This document shows, one piece after another, positions 20,401-26,189 of a stretch of 42,481 bases of DNA. Origin of the DNA: Chloroflexota bacterium (GTDB lineage: Bacteria; Chloroflexota; Limnocylindria; Limnocylindrales; CSP1-4); the NCBI GenBank assembly GCA_029778235.1, contig JAKOQS010000046.1, positions 1-42,481 on the forward strand, written 5' to 3'. The notes under the pieces are model-generated. The model ran no database searches, was not told the DNA's origin, and saw only the letters and a list, made by a program, of their open reading frames with translations. Position 1 is the stretch's first letter. Each line of letters starts with the position of its first letter. Both the position numbers and the translations under genes were made by a program.

Positions 20401-21090
20401 CTCGCGCGCCTGGAAGAACGCGTCCGGGTTCTGCGCCGTTCCCCGGACGACCGGAGCGTCCGGCGTGAGCGCGCGCGCCCGGAGGGCCTGGACGTCCGCG
20501 TCGCGGATGAGGGCGCGCATGTCGTCGTCCGAGAGGACGGCGATCTTGTTCACCTCGTGGGAGGTCCGGAACCCGTCGAAGAAGTGGAGGAACGGGACGC
20601 GGGCGCGCAGCGTGGCGGCGTGGGCGACGAGCGCGAAGTCGTGCGCCTCCTGGACGGAGTCGGCCGAGAGGAGCGCCCACCCGGTGGACCGGGCGTGCAT
20701 CACGTCGCTGTGGTCGCCGAAGATCGAGAGGGCGTGGGTGGCGAGCGTGCGCGCCGCGACGTGGATGACCGCCGGCGCCAGCTCGCCGGCGATCTTGAAC
20801 ATGTTCGGGATCATCAGGAGGAGGCCCTGCGACGCGGTGAACGTCGTCGCGAGCGCGCCCTTCTGGAGCGCACCGTGCATCGCGCCGGCCGCGCCGCCCT
20901 CCGACTGCATCTCCACGACGTCCGGGATCACGCCCCAGAGGTTGGGCTTGCCGGAGGCGGCCCAGTCGTCGGAGAACTCCGCCATCGGCGAGGCCGGAGT
21001 GATCGGGAAGATCGAGATCACCTCGCTCGCGGCGTATGCAACGCGCGCAGCGGCCTCGTTGCCGTCGAGGCATACCCAGTTCTTGTCCAT
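17440..21090 (-). CDS. nifJ: Pyruvate:ferredoxin (flavodoxin) oxidoreductase
   Basis: A 1216-residue single-chain PFOR, at the usual full length for NifJ. It oxidises pyruvate plus CoA to acetyl-CoA and CO2 and reduces ferredoxin or flavodoxin. Domain I begins LDGNEAAARVAYAASEV with the IFPITPASPMAE substrate region. The ferredoxin domain has two 4Fe-4S motifs, CIDCGKCSMVCP (C696, 699, 702, 706) and CTGCGVCVDVCP (C752, 755, 758, 762). CNGCGETPY (C825, C828) provides proximal-cluster ligands, and GDGWAYDIGYGG near residue 978 is the thiamine diphosphate site. ATG 21090 follows an in-frame TAG, so it is the only start. AGGAGG lies 14 bases upstream, rather far. It overlaps the downstream flavoprotein gene. 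Confidence 0.97.
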   Translation of the reverse strand: MDKNWVCLDGNEAAARVAYAASEVISIFPITPASPMAEFSDDWAASGKPNLWGVIPDVVEMQSEGGAAGAMHGALQKGALATTFTASQGLLLMIPNMFKIAGELAPAVIHVAARTLATHALSIFGDHSDVMHARSTGWALLSADSVQEAHDFALVAHAATLRARVPFLHFFDGFRTSHEVNKIAVLSDDDMRALIRDADVQALRARALTPDAPVVRGTAQNPDAFFQAREASNPFHLAVPGIVEEVMGELADRTGRRYGLVDYHGAPNADRVVVVMGSAGGAISETVDTLNAAGARVGMVKVRLFQPFPAERFLAALPTTVRSIAVLDRTKEPGAVGEPLYQSVVAALAEAMDSDAPRFAAMPRVIGGRYGLSSKEVTPGMVKPVFDELASDRPRRHFTVGIYDDVTHLSLPIETEFRTPRPAGEVQAVFFGLGSDGTVGANKSSVKIIGEETDLFAQGFFVYDSKKSGGMTVSHLRFGPEPIGSAYLIDAADFVACHQFGLLEKADVLGYAKPGAAFLLNSPYGPAEVWDHLPATVQQQLLDKSIDLWVIDAVAVAAEVGMGNRINTIMQPCFFQLAGVLPADQAIEKIKQSVVKTYAKRGQAVVDRNFAAIDMSIQRMSHVPLGSGVTGHAIPALVPETAPDFVKTVTAALMAGRGDLLPVSAFPVDGTFPAGTTKFEKRAIALEIPIWDESICIDCGKCSMVCPHAAIRMKVYPAEALAGAPAGFKSKEFKSRDLVDHRLTIQVAPDDCTGCGVCVDVCPARSKTEIRHKSINLEPAPEHRDIERPHWGFFQSIPPLDRTLIAHDTVKGSQVLEPLFEFSLACNGCGETPYLKLISQLFGDRMIVANATGCSSIYGANLPTTPWTTNADGRGPAWNNSLFEDNAEFGLGMRLALDTQVDHARRMLSDLRPAVGDELVDGILDADQETEAGIEAQRRRIARLKEVLAGIEGEAATDARHLLTVADDLVKRSVWIVGGDGWAYDIGYGGLDQVLSSGRNVNILVLDTEVYSNTGGQASKATPRGAVAKFAAAGKSTGKKDLGAVARAYGNVYVAQIAMGGNDAQTTKALLEADAWPGTSLVIAYSTCIAHGIDMSKSMSHQKDAVRSGYWPLYRFHPSDVEDGQPFKLDSAAPSMPIKEFVAAETRFAVLARTHPERAAELSELIQADVDERWRYYEQLAGMHRSIPHAHHDEAQPEADAALGAGGAASDGGDEA

Positions 21091-21293
21091 CTACCGGTCC
21101 AGCGCCTCCTGTGGGATCGCGTGCATCCTCGCCTCCGGCTCGACCGGACAGGCGGGACGCATGTGAGGTCAGCACGTCGCGGACGCACGTGGCAGGCCCG
21201 ACACGTCCGAGGGTCCCATTGTGGCCCTTCCGCGACCGCGTCACCCGTGCCACAGCGCTCGCCCTGCATGGGCCGGAGGGTCCGTGGGATGGG

Positions 21294-21326
21294 GCGACGC
21301 CAGCCCGGAGCCCGGGCTGGCGTCGC
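21294..21326. other. Perfect 15-bp hairpin with 3-base loop
   Basis: Arms GCGACGCCAGCCCGG and CCGGGCTGGCGTCGC are exact complements around loop AGC. Like the hairpin at 15221-15249 it lies in a divergent gap, so termination of a flanking gene is not its obvious role. Confidence 0.62.
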
Positions 21327-21392
21327 GAGCAGGCCGGATCCGCCTTGCCGCGCCACGACACGTCGCCCCGCGCGGGCGGCGCGTCGTGGCGG

Positions 21393-21398
21393 TACGCT
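21393..21398 (+). promoter_or_regulatory. Candidate -10 box (TACGCT) of LLM gene
   Basis: TACGCT lies seven bases before the GTG at 21406, placing the expected transcription start at or one base before the start codon. No ribosome-binding site and no -35 are seen. Confidence 0.42.
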
Positions 21399-21405
21399 GC
21401 CGCCC

Positions 21406-22389
21406 GTGGACCGAGCGTCGTCGAGCCAGCGCGGCGACCCTGCCGCGGACGCGACCGGCCGCCTGCGCATCGGGCTGAACCTCCCGACGTGGCCGGTCGC
21501 CGGGGGTCGCAACGCCACCTGGGCCGAGATGCGCGAGCTCGCGCGCGAGGCCGATGCCCTGGGGGTCGACACGCTCTGGGCGCCCGACCACCTCCAGCGC
21601 CGGGTCCCGGACCGGGGCACCATCGGCTTCTGGGAGTGCTGGACGGTCGTGACGGCCGCCGCGGAGGCGACGACGAGGATCGAGGTAGGCCCGTTCGTCG
21701 CCTGCACGGGCTTCCGCAACCCGGGGCTCCTCGCGCGGATGGCGACCACGCTCGACGAGGTGAGCGGCGGGCGCGTGGTGCTCGGCCTGGGCAGCGGGGT
21801 CCCGGCCACGGACGCGTCGTGGGCGGTCTTCGGGTACGACGGGGCGAGCCACGTGAGCCGCCATGCCGAGGCGGTGGAGGCCATCACGGGGCTGCTCCGC
21901 GCAGGACGGCTGAGCTACGCCGGCGCGTTCGTGCGGATGGAGGAGGCCGAGATCGTGCCTCGTGGCCCGCGGCCGGGCGGTCCGCCCGTCTGGGTCGCCG
22001 CCAAGGGCGACCGCACCCTGGGCATCGCGGCCCGCTTCGCCGATGCCGTGAACGTGAACCTCCCGCTCGCCGGCCCGGACGACGCCGCCACGGTCGTCGC
22101 GCGCGTCGCCGACGCGTGCCGGGCCGCCGGCCGCGACCCCGCGACACTCGCGGTCACCGGGTGGGCGCGCCTCGCACTGCGCCCCGACGGCTCGGCCGTC
22201 CCGCGCCCCGGCTGGCTCGATGGCGCCGCCTCCGAGGTCGCCGCGACGCTCGACGCGATCCACCGCGCCGGCATCGCGCACGTCACCCTCTACCCGGCCC
22301 CGGACGACGATCCGAGCCCCCTGCCGGCGCTCACGCGCGAGGGGCTCGCGCGCTTCGCCCGGATCCTCGAGGCGCTGCGACCGGGCTGA
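21406..22389 (+). CDS. LLM-class F420/FMN-dependent oxidoreductase
   Basis: A 327-residue luciferase-like TIM-barrel protein. It shows RIGLNLPTWP at the N-terminus, GVDTLWAPDHLQRR, RIEVGPFVACTGFRNPGLLARMA, RVVLGLGSGVP and PVWVAAKGDRTLGIAARFADAVN, a pattern of F420- or FMN-dependent LLM oxidoreductases. F420 use would suit an actinobacterium or Chloroflexota but cannot be read from sequence. GTG 21406 was chosen because of the -10-like hexamer just upstream, the family-sized protein it gives, and the absence of another start near the domain. Upstream in-frame sequence runs antisense to nifJ and is not coding. It precedes the heliorhodopsin gene by 276 bases, so co-transcription is possible but not shown. 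Confidence 0.84.
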   Translation: MDRASSSQRGDPAADATGRLRIGLNLPTWPVAGGRNATWAEMRELAREADALGVDTLWAPDHLQRRVPDRGTIGFWECWTVVTAAAEATTRIEVGPFVACTGFRNPGLLARMATTLDEVSGGRVVLGLGSGVPATDASWAVFGYDGASHVSRHAEAVEAITGLLRAGRLSYAGAFVRMEEAEIVPRGPRPGGPPVWVAAKGDRTLGIAARFADAVNVNLPLAGPDDAATVVARVADACRAAGRDPATLAVTGWARLALRPDGSAVPRPGWLDGAASEVAATLDAIHRAGIAHVTLYPAPDDDPSPLPALTREGLARFARILEALRPG

Positions 22390-22436
22390 GCGCCGGACCG
22401 ACGGCCTCCGCGGGACGCCTCGCGCGGGGCGCGGGC

Positions 22437-22559
22437 GCATCCACGGGGGCGAGCGCGCCCCCGGCCGCGAGCGTCCCCGACCGCGAGCGCGCCCCCGGGC
22501 GGCCGGGTCTGCGCGCCGCCATCCGAACACGGCCGGGCCTGCGCGCCGCCATCCGACAC
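22437..22559. repeat. GC-rich tandem repeats upstream of heliorhodopsin
   Basis: Bases 22501-22530 and 22531-22559 are adjacent copies of a 29-30-base unit starting GGCCGGG and containing TGCGCGCCGCCATCCGA. They differ by one substitution and one indel. Just upstream (about 22449-22499) GCGAGCG occurs three times, twice as CCGCGAGCG, separated by cytosine-rich stretches such as CGCCCCCGG. No gene is recognised here. Confidence 0.7.
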
Positions 22560-22665
22560 GGCCCCACGCCCGAAGTAGGGTACGAGGGCGCGTCCAGCGC
22601 GCCCCGGGGCCGTCGGTCGATCCGGCGGCACGCAGACCACCGACACGACCGGAGGCACCCCACCG

Positions 22666-23487
22666 ATGACCGCAGTCGCCGCCCCTCTCGAGGCGGTCCC
22701 GGCGCCGATCGCCGACACCCAGGCGCGCAGCCTGCACCGCTGGAACATGTGGCTCGCGCTGATCCACGCGATCCAGGGGGCGATCATCCTCGCGATCTCG
22801 TTCGCGAAGGATCCGATGGTCACCGCCCCGGTCGTGAGCTCCTATCTCACCTTCGACCAGGCGACGCAGACCCTCGTGCCGGCAACGCGGACCCTCTTCG
22901 ACCTCCCGATCGGCCCGATGGTGGCCCTCTTCTTCTTCATGAGCGCGATCGCGCACTTCCTCGTCGCGTTCCCCGCCCGCGGCTGGTACGAGCGCAGCCT
23001 CGCCCGCGGGCAGAACCCGGCCCGCTGGGTCGAGTACGCGCTGTCGTCGAGCGTGATGATCGTCGTCATCGCGGAGCTGTCGGGGATCCAGGAGATCGGC
23101 ACGCTCGTCGCGATCTTCGGCATCAACGCGGCCATGAACCTCTTCGGCTGGAGCATGGAGGCCGGGAACGAGGGTCGGACCAAGGTCCAGTGGCTGCACT
23201 ACGTCTTCGGGTGCATCGCCGGGATCGTGCCGTGGATCGTCATCACGATCGCCCTGTGGACCGCGGCCACCGAGCCGGGCGCGGCCGCGATCCCCACGTT
23301 CGTGTGGGTGATCTTCGTCTCGCTCTTCATCAGCTTCAACATCTTCGCCTTCAACATGATCCTGCAGTACAGGAAGACGGGACGCTGGGCCGACTACCTG
23401 TACGGCGAGCGCGTCTACATGCTCCTCAGCCTCATCGCCAAGACGATCCTGGCGTGGCAGGTCTTCGCCGGGACGCTGCGACCGTAG
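22666..23487 (+). CDS. Heliorhodopsin
   Basis: A 273-residue seven-helix retinal protein of the heliorhodopsin family, which sits in the membrane inverted relative to type-1 rhodopsins. The Schiff-base lysine is K259 in LIAKTILAWQVFAGTL, the last helix. The counter-ion is E123 in RWVEYALSSS, helix C. The pair is 136 residues apart, against 134 for E107/K241 of heliorhodopsin 48C12. H34 and H97 lie at positions matching the family's pocket histidines. GINAAMNLFGWSME in helix E is also typical. Start ATG 22666 is preceded by CGGAGG. The gene is followed by a strong terminator, so it is probably monocistronic or ends a unit. Function is thought to be sensory or regulatory rather than pumping. 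No carotenoid or retinal gene is present, so the chromophore source is unknown. Confidence 0.96.
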   Translation: MTAVAAPLEAVPAPIADTQARSLHRWNMWLALIHAIQGAIILAISFAKDPMVTAPVVSSYLTFDQATQTLVPATRTLFDLPIGPMVALFFFMSAIAHFLVAFPARGWYERSLARGQNPARWVEYALSSSVMIVVIAELSGIQEIGTLVAIFGINAAMNLFGWSMEAGNEGRTKVQWLHYVFGCIAGIVPWIVITIALWTAATEPGAAAIPTFVWVIFVSLFISFNIFAFNMILQYRKTGRWADYLYGERVYMLLSLIAKTILAWQVFAGTLRP

Positions 23488-23503
23488 TCATCCGGGGGGC
23501 GCA

Positions 23504-23540
23504 GACGAGGGGGGCGGGCCGGTGGCCCGCCCCCCTCGTC
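23504..23540 (+). terminator. Strong hairpin terminator after heliorhodopsin
   Basis: A perfect 17-base stem (GACGAGGGGGGCGGGCC and complement) with loop GGT begins 17 bases after the heliorhodopsin stop. No T-tract follows. It shares the GACGAGGGG start with the hairpin at 16374-16409. Confidence 0.82.
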
Positions 23541-23563
23541 ATGTCCGCCCGCCCGCGCCGCGG

Positions 23564-23569
23564 TAGAGT
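23564..23569 (+). promoter_or_regulatory. Candidate -10 box (TAGAGT) of DUF1801 gene
   Basis: TAGAGT lies 22 bases before the ATG at 23592 and immediately after the heliorhodopsin terminator. It would give a short leader containing GGAGGAG. No clear -35. Confidence 0.4.
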
Positions 23570-23591
23570 CGGCCGACGCAGGAGGAGATCC

Positions 23592-23957
23592 ATGCCCACG
23601 GCCGCCAGCCCCGACGCCTACATGGCCACCCTGACCGAGCGGCAGCGCGCGGTCCTCGAGGAGGTCCGCAGCGTGATCCGCGCCGCGGCGCCGGACGCGA
23701 CGGAGACGATCAGCTACCAGATGCCCGCAATCCGGGCGCACGGGCGCGCGCTCGTGGCCTATGCGGCCTTCGCCGACCACTGGAGCCTCTTCCCGATGGG
23801 TGGCGCGGCCGGGCTGATGGAGTCGGCGGACCTGGCCCCCTACTGGAACGGGAAGGGGACGCTGCGCTTCGCGTACGACGAGCCGGTCCCGGCCGCGATC
23901 GTGACCCGGGTCGTCGCCGAGCGACTGGCCGAGAACGCCGCCCGCACGCGACGCTGA
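23592..23957 (+). CDS. DUF1801 domain protein (YdhG-like iron chaperone fold)
   Basis: A 121-residue protein of the DUF1801/YdhG family. The pattern PDAYMATLTERQRAVLEEVRSVI, APDATETISYQMPAI, AYAAFADHWSLFP and GKGTLRFAYDEPVPAAIV matches it. The family shares the frataxin-like YdhG/YyhB fold, and one member has been called an iron chaperone, but most are uncharacterised. ATG 23592 has GGAGGAG at a good distance. It is separated from heliorhodopsin by a terminator and converges with the DinB fusion gene. Confidence 0.85.
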   Translation: MPTAASPDAYMATLTERQRAVLEEVRSVIRAAAPDATETISYQMPAIRAHGRALVAYAAFADHWSLFPMGGAAGLMESADLAPYWNGKGTLRFAYDEPVPAAIVTRVVAERLAENAARTRR

Positions 23958-23991
23958 GGCCGCCCTCGGCGCCGAGGCCGTCCCCGGCGGG

Positions 23992-24894
23992 TCAGGCTCT
24001 CCGTCCCGGCAGCCTCCCCGAGGCCGCGGCGACGAGCTGCGGCAGGTGCGAGGCCTCGTGGCGGGCGAAGTACGCAGCCTGCGAGAGGACCGTGACGCGA
24101 CCCCACTCCGGGTGCGATCCGCCGCGGCCCCACGCCGCCTCCGGCAGGTCGTCGAGACGTGTGACGGTCGCCGACCGCAGCGCGCGCACGCGCGCCGCGA
24201 GGGTCGACGCGGGGTCGCCCGTCGTCGCGCGGCCTTCGTCCGACGCGGGCGTCTCGCTCCAGACCGCGGCGGCCGCGAGGTCGGGCTCGTCCTCCGTGAG
24301 GAGCCGCTCGACCCGCGTGGCGAAGAGCTCCTCGCTGAAGAGCAGGTGCTCGAGCGTCTGCCGGGCCGACCACTCGCCGCGCGCCGGCGGGCGGGCGAGC
24401 GCCTCGTCGGAGCGCCCGGCGATCGCGTCGCCCACGTGGCGGCTCCCGGCGGCGAGCGCGGCGAGGATCGCCCCGCGATCGGCCGGCTCCAGGTACCAGA
24501 CCGGCAGCTCCTCGCGGAACGAGAGCGCCAGCGCCTCGCAGGTGGGGCAGGCGACCGGGACGTCGTCGCCGAGCAGGATCGCCCCGCAGGTCCGGCACAG
24601 GTGGCAGCGCGGCGCGTCCGCGAGCGGGATCGTAAGGCCGGCCCGGACCGGTGCCGCGAGGCCGGCGATGAGCGGGACGAGCGCGGCCGGCAGCGTGTCC
24701 CCCAGCTCGGCGGCGATGGCCGACACGGCGTCGGCCGCCCGCTCGCCGCCCGACGGTGCCTCCGCCTCCGCGTATCGGATCAGCTCGCTCTCGAGCGCGG
24801 CGCGCACCAGCTTCGCGCCGTTGTAGGCTCCCTCGCGCTCGAGCCCCCGTGCCACGGCGGCGAGCCGCCCGATCCTCTCGAGCCGTTCGTCCAT
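23992..24894 (-). CDS. Rubredoxin-like zinc/iron ribbon fused to DinB domain
   Basis: A 300-residue cytosolic protein with three parts. Residues 1-85 are helical (AYNGAKLVRAALESELIRYAEAEA), resembling a ferritin-like helical pair. A metal knuckle follows with C100, C103, C116 and C119 (CRTCG and CPTCE), as in rubrerythrin C-termini. From about residue 140 there is a DinB-like four-helix bundle with EWSARQTLEHLLFSEELFATRVERLL and YFARHEASHLPQL, whose histidines (including H183) are the usual DinB metal ligands. The rubrerythrin-like/DinB architecture is unusual, and the function is not known. ATG 24894 has GGGAGGGG upstream. It diverges from rtcB. Confidence 0.7.
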   Translation of the reverse strand: MDERLERIGRLAAVARGLEREGAYNGAKLVRAALESELIRYAEAEAPSGGERAADAVSAIAAELGDTLPAALVPLIAGLAAPVRAGLTIPLADAPRCHLCRTCGAILLGDDVPVACPTCEALALSFREELPVWYLEPADRGAILAALAAGSRHVGDAIAGRSDEALARPPARGEWSARQTLEHLLFSEELFATRVERLLTEDEPDLAAAAVWSETPASDEGRATTGDPASTLAARVRALRSATVTRLDDLPEAAWGRGGSHPEWGRVTVLSQAAYFARHEASHLPQLVAAASGRLPGRRA

Positions 24895-24971
24895 GGCGTC
24901 CCCTCCCTTCGACCCGGCGGACGTCCGCTGCCCCGATGATGGCGCATGATGGGCGTGGGAGACAGGCCCCG

Positions 24972-26153
24972 ATGCACGTGATCGCCGGCGGGCGGCTGCC
25001 CGTCTGGAGCTGGGCGACGGAGGTCGAGAGCGAGGCCATCGCGCAGGCACTGGCCCTCGCGGACCTCGCCGTCGCGCGCGACCACATCGCGCTCATGCCC
25101 GACGCACACCCGGGGTTCGGCATGCCCATCGGCGGCGTGCTCCTCGCGGATGCCGCCGTGGTGCCGTACGCCGTGGGCGTGGACATCGGCTGCGGCGTGT
25201 CGTTCGCCCGCACGGACCTGGCATGGCGGTCGTCGCTCACCGTCACCGGCCTCCGGGCGATCCTCCGCGCGATCGAGCGCGAGGTCCCCACCGGCTTCTC
25301 GGTGCACCGCCGGCCACGGGTGACCGTCGGCCGGATGGTCGAGCTGGTCGGGTCGGCGCCGCCGAAGGCGATCGAGCCGCCCTGGCTGGAGCGTGCCGCG
25401 GCGTCGCTCGGGACGCTCGGCGGCGGCAACCACTTCCTGGAGATCCAGCGCGACGACGACGGCCGCGTCTGCTTCATGCTGCACTCCGGCTCCCGGAACC
25501 TGGGCAAGCAGGTCTGCGACGCGTTCGTGCGGCGCGCCCGGGCGGCCTGCGAGCGCCGCGGCCGCGTCCTCCCGCATCGCGATCTCGCATACCTGCGGTT
25601 CGACGAGGACGAGGACGCCGGCCGGTACTGGGCGACCATGGAGTGGGCGATGGCCTGGGCGGCGCTCAACCGGCGGACGATGATGGACCGGGTCGAGGAT
25701 GCCTTCCGCTCCCAGGCGCCCCGCTGTTCCTTCGAGCGCGTGGGGGACGTCCACCACAACTACGCGGCGGAGGAGGCGCACGGGGGCACGGCCGGTATCG
25801 TGCACCGGAAGGGCGCGGTCCGGGCCGCGGCCGGCGCGACCGTGTTCATCCCCGGATCGATGGGCACCGCGTCGTACGTCGCCGTCGGGCTCGGGAACCC
25901 CGCCAGCTTCGAGTCCTGCCAGCACGGCGCGGGGCGGCTGCTCGGGCGGCACGAGGCCATGCGCCGGCGGTCGAGCGCCGAGGTGTTCGCCGAGATGGAC
26001 GCGCTTGGCGTGGAGCTCCTGTCCGGCGAGCCCCGGACGGCCGCGGAGGAGGCGCCGTTCGCCTACAAGGACATCGACGCCGTCATGACGGCGTCGGCGG
26101 ACCTCGTCCGCCCGGTCGCGCGCCTTCGCCCCCTGGGCGTCGTGAAGGGGTAG
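24972..26153 (+). CDS. rtcB: RtcB-family RNA 3'-phosphate ligase
   Basis: A 393-residue RtcB protein. The family joins RNA 3'-phosphate or 2',3'-cyclic phosphate to 5'-OH ends using GTP and Mn2+, through a guanylylated histidine. Metal and catalytic motifs are present in order: MPDAHPG, GVDIGCGVSFA, LGGGNHFLEIQ, LHSGSRNLGK, DVHHNYAAEE, HRKGA, PGSMGTASY and SCQHGAGR, in which H318 is the expected GMP attachment residue. The length is in the short RtcB range. ATG 24972 is preceded by GGGAG. It is followed after 36 bases by the P-type ATPase gene, probably on the same transcript. RNA repair rather than tRNA splicing is likely in bacteria. Confidence 0.93.
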   Translation: MHVIAGGRLPVWSWATEVESEAIAQALALADLAVARDHIALMPDAHPGFGMPIGGVLLADAAVVPYAVGVDIGCGVSFARTDLAWRSSLTVTGLRAILRAIEREVPTGFSVHRRPRVTVGRMVELVGSAPPKAIEPPWLERAAASLGTLGGGNHFLEIQRDDDGRVCFMLHSGSRNLGKQVCDAFVRRARAACERRGRVLPHRDLAYLRFDEDEDAGRYWATMEWAMAWAALNRRTMMDRVEDAFRSQAPRCSFERVGDVHHNYAAEEAHGGTAGIVHRKGAVRAAAGATVFIPGSMGTASYVAVGLGNPASFESCQHGAGRLLGRHEAMRRRSSAEVFAEMDALGVELLSGEPRTAAEEAPFAYKDIDAVMTASADLVRPVARLRPLGVVKG

Positions 26154-26189
26154 GGGAGCCGTGTCGTCTCGCGTCGCGGATCGCCGATC

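Larger units (their letters stand above)
21091..21405. other. 315-base divergent intergenic region
   Basis: The gap lies between nifJ (minus) and the LLM gene (plus). On the minus strand GTGACG and CACAAT (the latter at 21217-21222) are separated by 15 bases and could form a weak nifJ promoter about 130 bases upstream. A perfect hairpin occupies 21294-21326. A TACGCT -10 candidate for the LLM gene is at 21393-21398. No convincing gene is present. Confidence 0.5.

Noticed and set aside
17515-21399. Long plus-strand open frames antisense to nifJ
   Set aside because: They mirror the nifJ codon pattern and lack ribosome-binding sites or domains. Only the part from 21406 encodes a recognisable protein.
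22501-22559. Possible CRISPR array
   Set aside because: Only two copies are present and they are directly adjacent, with no spacers. No cas gene is in the window.
26161-26189. GTG at 26161 as the P-type ATPase start
   Set aside because: It is preceded by AGGGGAGCC but is out of frame with the ATPase. Only GTG 26190 is in frame after the RtcB stop.
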